Of a DNA stretch of 64,000 nucleotides, positions 44,226-52,902 are shown piece by piece. Numbering within the stretch: position 1 is the stretch's first letter; each line of letters starts with the position of its first letter. Origin of the DNA: Tritrichomonas musculus (Eukaryota > Parabasalia > Tritrichomonadida > Tritrichomonadidae); NCBI GenBank assembly GCA_039105265.1, contig JAPFFF010000003.1:1240001-1304000 (forward strand), in the 5' to 3' direction. The notes beneath the pieces were generated by a model. It saw only the letters and a list, made by a program, of their open reading frames with translations. It was not told the origin of the DNA and made no database searches. The position numbers and the translations under genes are program-made.

Positions 44226-47200
44226 TCATTCAATAATATAATCATTTGCAGTAATTCCTTTAACAAATGGTGCACATGATTGATTTTCTAAAACAATCAT
44301 TTTTGTGTGAAGTCCTGTTAAAGCATTTTTTTGAACAGTTAATTTTGACATTTGATTATTATTCATTTGGAGATTAATATTCTTCCCGATTTTGACAGAT
44401 TGATTTTCAATAATTGATTTATAATCTGAATGTTTAATATCATTCTTTTTAAGTGAAACTCCTTTCAATTTTAATGATTTGGTTTGTCCATTATTATTCC
44501 ATATTGTATAACATTTGGGTGCAAGAGCAATTTGATTATCACCATATTTTTCAACACTTAGACCCAAAATTTTTTTCTCATCCTCGATTGTTCCAATTGA
44601 AGGGTTTGGCATGAATTTATAAATATGTTTGTCATAGAATTCCTTGTTTTTGATAATGTAATCAAATAATTGAGTTGGTGGTTCATTTGTATTACCAGCG
44701 ATAGCCCAATAATAACTATCGGTGTCAAGTGATGTTAAATGTAAACGTTCCATGTCCAAGCATTTATTCATAAAATCGTAATAGAATGTTAAATACCAGA
44801 ATTTAGCATTATCAAGCGTCCAAAGTGATTCTTGTAAACAAGTTGTGCAATGATATGATTTGGGTGAATGTTGTATCATAAATGTGTTATCATTTAGTTG
44901 AGCACCACCCATATAAGTTTGTGATATAATTGATTGATAAGCCTTATTTGCATCACAAATTTTGATTTTTGAGAACTTCTCAGTATTCATTCCATCATAT
45001 CCATAAGAACCATTCATTGAGATTTTGTAGAACTTCTCATTGCCTTTAGTTTTGCCAGATATGATATCTTGACGTTTTTTCATCAATTCATTAACAAATT
45101 GGTTGAATCCAGTGTGACATTCATATTGTGAAACAGATTTGACATCATCGATTACCAATCCATGGTCAAGAAGGAACCAAAGGTAATAATTTGAGAAAAC
45201 CATGTATTCCCTATTTGTGTCAAGCAACATTGTTAATTTACGTTCTTCCTTATCGATTGAATTTAAATTGTTTGATTTCATGTAATTGTACATGCATGAA
45301 CCAATTGTTTCTTCATTATTTGTGATATTAATGTTTCGAAATACTGGTGGAAAATTAATGAAATAATTGATTTTTGATTTGGGACAAGATAGTTTCACAA
45401 CAGCATAGAAAACATAATTTGGTTTATTTGAAAAACGTGATTTTGAAGTTATGATTTTCATACAACGTTCTCGAGATTGTTTATCCTTTGCTTCAATCCT
45501 TCTGATGAAAGCACCTGGCATGAACATAATTCCTCCATGGTATTTAATAAATGGATGTGGATTTGAACTGAATGATGAAGGATAAAGTGAATTGAAATCA
45601 ATTCCCAGAATATGTGTTTGAACGTTTTGAGTTTCAACTCCGTTTTCAACGCTTCGCGTTTCATAAGAGATTACCTTGTTATTAATTCCATCGTAACGGA
45701 ATTTGTTAATATGAGTTTCACCTTTGATGTTAACACGATGCATTACATTTGATAATCCACCAGCAATTGCATTTCGAATTGTATAATATTCATCTTCATT
45801 ATTTATCAAAGTTGGAAGATGATGTAGTTTGCAATATTTTTTTAATTGAATTCTTAATGCAGTTATTTTCGGGTCATCTCGTTTTCGAAGTTTATTGCAT
45901 TCAGCACAAGCCAACAAACAATTTGAAAATTCATGTCCAATTTCATTGTTAATTCTATCAAGAGTTGGTTTGTTTTGATATGTGAAATGTTCTTTACAAA
46001 GATGACATTTACCCTTGATTGGGTCATTATAAAGTTCAAGAAATGCTTTGTAATCATTGGACGAAACACATTTTGAAAGGTCACGTTTAATTGGATGAGA
46101 TAAGTTGTAACGTTCATCTTGTTTGTAATAATTTTCACATTTGAATTGCCACCATTTAGGGTTTGGAATGAATTCGTTGTATTTGTGTATAGGATTATAA
46201 TTTTCATGAGGATTGAAATCCTTGTATGCCAGAGCATATTTTATACAAGATGCATTCTTAGATAATGATAGATTGGATATCAAATCAACTTTGTATTGAG
46301 CATTGAGTTGAATTAAATTGTCAATTGGTTTAATCATCATTTCAACATCATTGTCATTATAAGCAAGCAAGTAATCCCATCGTGTTTTATAGTTTTTAGC
46401 ATCTTCGAGATATATTTGATAATCAGATTCTGAGAGTGGATTTTTTTGGTTGAGATAGCTGTCAAAGTCATTGTATGAAAATGGTTCAGATTTAGATAAT
46501 ACTTCATTATAGTTTGATGAATTGACAGCCTCATATGGGAAAACACCTTTTACAGAATTAGTTTCACCACCAAAATCGATACCAAATTGTTTTAATGTAC
46601 CTCCAGCAACAAATGATTGAGCATCAATGAATCGTAATTTTGTTGGAAGATGGTCTGAAACGAGAATGAATTGTTTTAATGAAGATATTGTTCCAATTAA
46701 TGAATTTGATTCAACTTTCCAGGGAGAGTGATTAAGATATTTCTTGAACAAATTAGAATCAAATCTTGATGAATTAAATCCGAAAACGGTTATGGTATAA
46801 ATATTTGTATCAATATCATAAATTTTATCAGCAGGGAGAAATGATTTGTCATAAACGATTTTATCATTCAGTACTTCCATCGATTGTTCGAACAACCATG
46901 AAATCCATTCTGGAATAAATTCTTCAGAATCCCTTAATGAGAAATGTTTTGTAATTAATCCTGAAGATAATTTAACACATGAAGCAACAGAAAGAGGTAT
47001 CAAACGTGAATTGATTACAGTTGAATCAAAAATCGATTTGTTAACTGATTGTTCCATCGTTTCAAAATCGTACGTCATATAATAAATGTTAGGTTTCCAT
47101 TCTAAATCATATGCCAAACAATATTCATAAACTGGATTGTTTAAAATATGTGGACAGAATGGAAGTGGTTCCTTGTTTGGAATAAAGTTCTTCTTGAAAA

Positions 47201-47240
47201 CACCATCACAATGTTTGACATGAGATTCAAATCTAAACAT
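44226..47240 (-). CDS. polB: Protein-primed family B DNA polymerase with HNH segment (Mav-2)
   Basis: A 1,004-codon frame carries the whole enzyme core. Exonuclease motifs are YMTYDFETME (D58/E60), FGFNSSRFD (about 153-161) and YNDNDVEMM (about D298). Motif A is GIDFNSLYPS (D548), motif B KISMNGSYGYDG and motif C LTSLDTDSYYWA. Between exonuclease III and motif A is an extra ~170 residues absent in Mav-1, including CHLCKEHF (412-419), TLDRIN, H436, and CLLACAECNKLRKRDDP (441-457), an HNH-nuclease signature with two zinc-type CxxC pairs. The start of the polymerase region continues at 47265 and 48186; the region looks broken in about two places. Confidence 0.85.
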   Translation of the reverse strand: MFRFESHVKHCDGVFKKNFIPNKEPLPFCPHILNNPVYEYCLAYDLEWKPNIYYMTYDFETMEQSVNKSIFDSTVINSRLIPLSVASCVKLSSGLITKHFSLRDSEEFIPEWISWLFEQSMEVLNDKIVYDKSFLPADKIYDIDTNIYTITVFGFNSSRFDSNLFKKYLNHSPWKVESNSLIGTISSLKQFILVSDHLPTKLRFIDAQSFVAGGTLKQFGIDFGGETNSVKGVFPYEAVNSSNYNEVLSKSEPFSYNDFDSYLNQKNPLSESDYQIYLEDAKNYKTRWDYLLAYNDNDVEMMIKPIDNLIQLNAQYKVDLISNLSLSKNASCIKYALAYKDFNPHENYNPIHKYNEFIPNPKWWQFKCENYYKQDERYNLSHPIKRDLSKCVSSNDYKAFLELYNDPIKGKCHLCKEHFTYQNKPTLDRINNEIGHEFSNCLLACAECNKLRKRDDPKITALRIQLKKYCKLHHLPTLINNEDEYYTIRNAIAGGLSNVMHRVNIKGETHINKFRYDGINNKVISYETRSVENGVETQNVQTHILGIDFNSLYPSSFSSNPHPFIKYHGGIMFMPGAFIRRIEAKDKQSRERCMKIITSKSRFSNKPNYVFYAVVKLSCPKSKINYFINFPPVFRNINITNNEETIGSCMYNYMKSNNLNSIDKEERKLTMLLDTNREYMVFSNYYLWFLLDHGLVIDDVKSVSQYECHTGFNQFVNELMKKRQDIISGKTKGNEKFYKISMNGSYGYDGMNTEKFSKIKICDANKAYQSIISQTYMGGAQLNDNTFMIQHSPKSYHCTTCLQESLWTLDNAKFWYLTFYYDFMNKCLDMERLHLTSLDTDSYYWAIAGNTNEPPTQLFDYIIKNKEFYDKHIYKFMPNPSIGTIEDEKKILGLSVEKYGDNQIALAPKCYTIWNNNGQTKSLKLKGVSLKKNDIKHSDYKSIIENQSVKIGKNINLQMNNNQMSKLTVQKNALTGLHTKMIVLENQSCAPFVKGITANDYIIE

Positions 47241-47264
47241 ATTTTTAGGTCCACGATGAGTATA

Positions 47265-47858
47265 TTATTGACATTTTGGACAAATATGTATTTGAGTTAG
47301 TTTTTCAGAATCTTTAATGTACATGATATGAATAATTTGGTCTTTCGAGAAAAGTAATGCAGAATGAGTTGGATAAGATTTATCGAAAAACCATTGTTCA
47401 GATAAGTCATAATAGGAAGAATTATCAGTTTTATGAAACTCATAAATATTAATGTTGAGATGATATTTCTTAGACAATTCTTCCATTTGTTCCATTGTTA
47501 CTCCTTTGAATTCTTTGAGAATATTTAATCCTTTTGATGGAATTTTGGTGTTATATTCAATATTATGTTCTTTGAGAAGTATTTTTTTAGCAACCTTAGT
47601 TCTATCTTGTACTCGATATTTTTTAGTATTTGCTAATTCATTATTTAAACAGATTGCTAAAAATCGATAGAAACATAATTTATCATCTTCATTGTCAGAT
47701 ATAATAAAATCATTTTTGATGAATTCTTTTGGTAGTTCCTTGATATGTCCAGTAACCTTTCGCATTCGTGAAACAGTAAATGAAATTGAACCAACAATTG
47801 TTAATTTAGTTGATGAAGATGTTGTTTCATATGAATGGAGATTTGATTCAATATACAT
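47265..47858 (-). CDS. Polymerase N-terminal region part (Mav-2)
   Basis: 197 codons with a LCFYRFLAICLNNELANTKKYR segment, a helical K-rich part, and a C-terminal IHICPKCQ, which resembles the first half of the zinc-ribbon found before the exonuclease domain in Maverick polymerases. The Mav-1 polymerase has a similar CCFIYALQQTG...DDTLNKMRLRI stretch before its core, so the two N-terminal regions may be related. The polymerase region looks broken here. Function of the region is not known. Confidence 0.6.
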   Translation of the reverse strand: MYIESNLHSYETTSSSTKLTIVGSISFTVSRMRKVTGHIKELPKEFIKNDFIISDNEDDKLCFYRFLAICLNNELANTKKYRVQDRTKVAKKILLKEHNIEYNTKIPSKGLNILKEFKGVTMEQMEELSKKYHLNINIYEFHKTDNSSYYDLSEQWFFDKSYPTHSALLFSKDQIIHIMYIKDSEKLTQIHICPKCQ

Positions 47859-48185
47859 TTTAACATAATCAAGGTCCTGAATTGAATTTACAATAATTGG
47901 AATTGATTCTTTAAAGTTTCTCCATTTGATTTCACGAGCCTCATATTCATATTTATTTTCATTAGAATCTTTAGAATCTTCACCAAAATTAATTGTGGGA
48001 GATTCAAATACACCAGATAATTGGAAATGAATTTTGAATGGTTTGAGTTCAGTATCAAAAACTTGTTGTAATGATTCGAAGATTTGATTTAATGATGAGA
48101 TTTGATTGAAATAATAAATAACAATTGGGGAACCATCGAATTGTTTCTGAGCAATATTTGTTTCGGGATAGTTGTTATAATGTTT

Positions 48186-48986
48186 CTAAGCATTAACAGC
48201 TTTATCAAAATCATGTGGTTCATTAATCATAAGATAATCATTGTGTTTTGATTTAAATTTGTTATTGAATTTATCAAGATATTCATATAATTCTTCGTTT
48301 TCAGGAATATAATATTCAAGTAAATGGGATTTATCATGAATTTCTTTTTGTTCAATTTTCTTGAGATTCTCTTGTTTATTATATTGTTTGATTAATTGAA
48401 TTGCATTATCAACTGCTTCATTTGCACGTTTAATTGAATCTTCGATTTCATAATGTCGTTTAATTTTATTTTGCTCTTGTTCAAAGTATTCAACATCAGA
48501 TTCATTTGGTTGTTCATCATCATAAAATGATTCACGTTTTGCAATATTATTGTTATAATTTTGTTCATTTCGTTGTTTCTGATATTCTTGATTGATTTGA
48601 GATTGTTGTTCATTAAAATAGTGAATATCAGATTCATTTGGTTGTTCATCATCATAAAATGATTCACGTTTTGATATGTTTTCATAATTTCGTTCATAAG
48701 ATTCATTTAATAATTGTTTGTGACGTTCTTGTTCATGAATAATGAAGTTATCAAGACCTTCTTCAAATTCATTATTATCTTTGAAATCAGGATTAATTAT
48801 TTCTTGAGCGTTATGTTGATTTAGATATGTATATAATGTTCTGATATTTCGTAATTTAGCACCTCCTCGATATCGACGAGTATCTACAATTTCAAGATTT
48901 TCATTAAGTCCTTGATTAATATTATTAATAGATTCAACAACATCGTTATTAGTAAAATCAATAAATGAATTTTGGTTGGAAGCCAT
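48186..48986 (-). CDS. N/Q/E-rich protein part at the start of the polymerase region (Mav-2)
   Basis: 266 codons from an ATG at 48986, 45 bp inside the right terminal repeat. It contains a 44-residue tandem duplication: KRESFYDDEQPNESD, then a YF and Q/E-rich stretch, twice. The rest is helical and rich in N, Q, E and K. Gene order suggests it belongs to the polymerase N-terminal extension; it could also act on its own, for example as a tether. The region looks broken. Confidence 0.55.
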   Translation of the reverse strand: MASNQNSFIDFTNNDVVESINNINQGLNENLEIVDTRRYRGGAKLRNIRTLYTYLNQHNAQEIINPDFKDNNEFEEGLDNFIIHEQERHKQLLNESYERNYENISKRESFYDDEQPNESDIHYFNEQQSQINQEYQKQRNEQNYNNNIAKRESFYDDEQPNESDVEYFEQEQNKIKRHYEIEDSIKRANEAVDNAIQLIKQYNKQENLKKIEQKEIHDKSHLLEYYIPENEELYEYLDKFNNKFKSKHNDYLMINEPHDFDKAVNA

Positions 48987-49030
48987 TTATCAAAAATAAA
49001 AAAGTGGAAAAAAATTAGTTTGAAAAAAAT

Positions 49031-49296
49031 AAAATTTTATAACTTGTTCTCAGGTTCACTCTGGAGCCCTTATTTAAAAATTAAATCCCAAATTAACTTT
49101 GAAATAAATTTTAAAATGAGTGTTTAGCGCTTTATGACAGGCCTTGTTCTACAACAGATTATGAAGGCTAATTAAAATTTAAACCCTGTGGATAATTTTT
49201 TCACTAATTTTCAAAATGAGGTTTTGAGCTTGGTTCCTGGTATTGGGAGACCTGGAAAAATTATTCGACCACCAATACGCACATACATATACTACT
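49031..49296 (-). repeat. Mav-2 right terminal inverted repeat
   Basis: 266 bp, pairs with 24317-24582 with two mismatches. The target duplication TAGGAT follows at 49297. Confidence 0.95.
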
Positions 49297-49302
49297 TAGG
49301 AT

Positions 49303-49670
49303 TCTTATAGGATATAAATTTGTTTCATTTCATTTGGGGACTTGTTTATATTATAACCTTTAGATAGAAATCTATAGGGGATCTCTATATGAGTAAGTTG
49401 TTTGGAGAGCTCCAGAAGTTGTTAAAGATGTACGGAAGATACAAAGTATCTGGAGCACTGCTTAACATTACTATAATTCTATTTATGATAAATTTATGAA
49501 TGCTCCGTATTATTCTCTTTCAATCCTAATGATATTACATCAACTAATAGGTTATATATATCTGATCACTTCATTCAGAGGACTCAAAATATGATTAATA
49601 TATTATATATATTTGGATGTGAGGTAGTGATTATAAAGTTGATTTTTATATATTTAAATCTTTATATAAT
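49303..49670. other. AT-rich intergenic DNA
   Basis: No gene or repeat recognised between the Mav-2 target duplication and the hAT-like element. Confidence 0.55.
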
Positions 49671-49678
49671 ATCATATA

Positions 49679-50919
49679 TAGGGTTGCATAGGGTCAAAAA
49701 ATTGAAGAAGTGGGCAGCCCACTGGGCAATTGAGCCTCAAAAATTATGATGATGTGATGTGATCAATTGTACAATGTAAAGGCCACTTTTTAAGGACATC
49801 ATTAAAGTGTGAACTTTTCGGTATTGAATAAAAGCATAAAATATATATCAATACTTCCAAATTATGAAAATGATGATATTTGTTCTGAATTTGATTGCTA
49901 GTTGTGGAATGTAGTTGCATTTGAATCTATTAATTCATCATTTTTATTATTATTTGAACTAAAAAAAATCGGTAATGTGCCCTTTGTTCATGGAATTCTT
50001 TTTATTTATTTTGTGAATTCTGTTAATTAAAATGTCTTTTTTAAATATTATATCTTTTCTTAATTATTTTAAACAATATATTTATATATTATATTTTATA
50101 ATGAGTATCTATTTTTAATATGTAATAATATAATGATTAGATATACTTTAAATGAGAATATTCATAAATATTTGTTTTTTTAATTTATTAAATTATTCAA
50201 TAATAAAAATAAAATTATTTTAATTTATTTAATATTTTATTTACATTTTATATGATTTTTAAATATAGTGTAATTTATTTCACTTTATTATCCTAATTTT
50301 ATGATTATTTTAATGAAATATCTTGCCAAAAATCCATTCCAAACTTTATTTTATTTATATACAAAAATATGTTTTAATTTTTTTATTTTATCAAACACAA
50401 TAATCATATAATATCATATATTAAAGAAAAGATAATGATTTAAAAAGAAAAATATTAAAAATAGCTTTTGAATTTATCATATAACTTCCCTTGGGCTAGC
50501 CCAGCCCCGATTAAAAAGGATTGAAAAAATGGGCTATCGTCGCTGCCCAGCCACTTTGCCCAGGGCAAATTTTTATTTTTTAACTGAAAAATTGAATGAA
50601 AACATAGAAAAGTATCCAGCCCAATAGAATTTATAAATAACAACAGAATTTATCTTTGAAAAAATTGAATATATAAACAAATAAATAAAAAAATAAAAAC
50701 TCCAAAATATCTATTTTAATTTTAATTATATTTTATTATTTTTATGCAAAACAACATATTTAAAATATACATATTTTTAAGAAAAGTTAAATATAATTAA
50801 TAGGGTTGCAAAACAACATATTTAAAATATTCAACAAATAATTTGCTTATACCCGTTGGGTTATCAAAATAACTTGGGTGGGCAGCTTTTTTGCCCAAAC
50901 CATGCCAAATGCAACCCTA
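49679..50919. mobile_element. Non-autonomous hAT-like element
   Basis: The ends TAGGGTTGCA and TGCAACCCTA are perfect inverted repeats, flanked by a perfect 8-bp duplication ATCATATA (49671-49678 and 50920-50927). An 8-bp duplication and a TAGGG-type terminus are hallmarks of the hAT superfamily. It has no transposase frame over 1,241 bp. GC-rich subterminal words, GGGCAG and CTGCCC or GCCCA, recur in both halves (49708-49735, 50490-50570, 50875-50895), as expected for transposase binding sites. A third TAGGGTTGCA at 50801 and a duplicated GCAAAACAACATATTTAAA hint at internal duplication. Confidence 0.8.
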
Positions 50920-50927
50920 ATCATATA

Positions 50928-52186
50928 TTATTATATTATTTTGATTAATATTTATTGGATATAAGTCAAAATATTGCATTTTATACTATTCAAAGAAATT
51001 GAATAGTTTATATGATCATATAAAATAAATAAATATCATTTAAAGGTCTAGGAAAAAACTGTCTACTTCAAAAAAAAAATTATCTTCACTCCTAGTAGTT
51101 GATAACATTAAATTAAATTCATGATAAAATATTATTGTTATGCATGATATGAGTATATATTTATATTTTAAATAATGTATAAAATAATTGATTATTTTTT
51201 TTATTATCCCTATCATTTTAAATTCAAATAAATCTGTTTGCTTATATATAAAATAAATACTATTTATGCAAATAAATATTTGAGGAAATATAATGAAACA
51301 AAAAAAATTTTTTTATAATCATTTACGAATCACTTTAAAATTTCATTTTCTGGCTAAATCGTTGAATTAACAATTATTTATTAATAAGCATACGAAAATA
51401 TATAAATTAATAATATTCATTTGACCAAAAATCATAAAAAAATGGATGATTCAGGATGAATTTTATTCAAATGCCTATTTTTTCCTGCTTTAGTCAGTTA
51501 TAAATACTTTATAAATGATTTATAAATTGTTCTTAATCTGAATTATTTGTTTTATCTAAAAAATAATTAAAATGATAATTATTTATATCAAACCGATATA
51601 TTAGATGACATTATAAAGTAAATAGAATAAATATTGTTTATATAGGAACAATTATTATTATATATTTGTCAAAATTATCTATTAGTTCTATATTTTATTA
51701 AAAAAAAAAAATTCATAATTAATAAATATATCATTTGTTGATCATATTTATTTTTTTGAATATTTAATAGATATAAAATACTATTGATATAATTATTATT
51801 ATATTTTTTATTGTTATAAAAAGATATTTTAGTTTTTTTTTATATTTTATTTATCAATTATATTATATTCAAATTTGAATAGCATTCAATTTATTTCTGA
51901 TATATTTTTTCCTCAATATAAAATATGTTTAACTCATATAAAATTAATTGAAGAATTAAAAATTAGCATAAAATAAACAATGCAAAGGATTTATACTTAA
52001 TAAATATGATTAATATTGATATTCATGACAAAAATAATTTCGGTATAATAATATGCGACAGAAACAATTTTTAATAATAAAATTATTAAAAATATGTGCT
52101 TGTATTTTTGATATTTATATTATCCTTAATTATATTGAATAATAAATATTTTTTACAATCACATATATTTTAATTAAATCAATAAT
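50928..52186. other. AT-rich intergenic DNA
   Basis: Nothing recognised beyond homopolymer and TA-rich runs. Confidence 0.55.
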
Positions 52187-52187
52187 A

Positions 52188-52902
52188 GAGCTGTGCGTAT
52201 TCAACCCACTTATTATTGAAAAAGTTTGTTATATTACGAAAAAGTTTGTTATAATTAATAAATATTTATTCGAATAAATATCATTTATATTAGAATAAAT
52301 ATTTTTTTATAGAAAAAGTGACTTTTTCATAATAAAAATTTGTTTTATGATAAAAAATACTTATTCGGAAAAACAGACTTATTCGGAAATTAATTTCAAA
52401 ACTTTTTGAATTAAGACGTTAAGATAATATCAAAGACGTTAAAATAACTAAAACTTCATTTTTTAATTTGTTTTTTTTCACAATTCGAAGCTTTAATCAA
52501 TATATTATAAATTGAACAAACTTCTATTAACGCAAGTCTATCAAATCACGTAGTTGACGAAAAAATTTTGAATATTATTGCAAATATTCTTTATTTTTAT
52601 ATCTTTGCATTTTACTCGAAAAAATGATTAATATTATTAATATGTATCTACTTTTTCAGAGAATTAGATATTTATAAATTTCTATATATATATATCATGT
52701 TTAAATAAATAATTTTTTGGAAAATAACATCTGTTTTCTTGAATAAGTAATTTTATTTAAATTAAAATATGTTTTTCCGAAATTTAGACTTATTCGGAAA
52801 AACAGACTTATTCGGAAATAAAAAACTTATATTATGAAAAAGTGTACTTATATCAGAAAAAGTTTTTTTTTTCTCCAAAAAAAAGTTTTTCACGCGGGGC
52901 TC
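52188..52902. repeat. MITE-like repeat; unfilled copy of the Mav-1 target
   Basis: The left end, TA then GAGCTGTGCGTATTC, and the right end, CACGCGGGGCTC then TA, give weak inverted repeats (about 8 of the first 11 bases pair) beside TA on both sides, as in a Tc1/mariner-like MITE. Its first 187 bp equal the DNA flanking Mav-1 without any insertion. The satellite units that follow contain its right three quarters. Confidence 0.5.

Larger units (their letters stand above)
24317..49296. mobile_element. Maverick/Polinton element Mav-2, large, with nested insertion
   Basis: 24,980 bp, starting AGTAGTATATGTATGTGC with the exact complement at the right end, flanked by a perfect 6-bp duplication TAGGAT (24311-24316 and 49297-49302). 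The two 266-bp terminal repeats differ at only two positions, so insertion was very recent. It holds fibre, D-x-N-G-D protein, integrase, capsid, amphipathic, ARILSSE, ATPase, KilA-N and polymerase genes in an order quite unlike Mav-1. It looks broken, with about two breaks in the polymerase region plus one gene disrupted by a nested DNA transposon and an inverted duplication. Confidence 0.93.

Noticed and set aside
45863-46237. Alternative minus-strand frame of 124 codons across the HNH segment
   Set aside because: It is an out-of-frame shadow of the polymerase frame, which carries the recognisable motifs.
50455-50643. A 62-codon frame inside the hAT-like element
   Set aside because: It overlies the GC-rich subterminal motifs and resembles no transposase.
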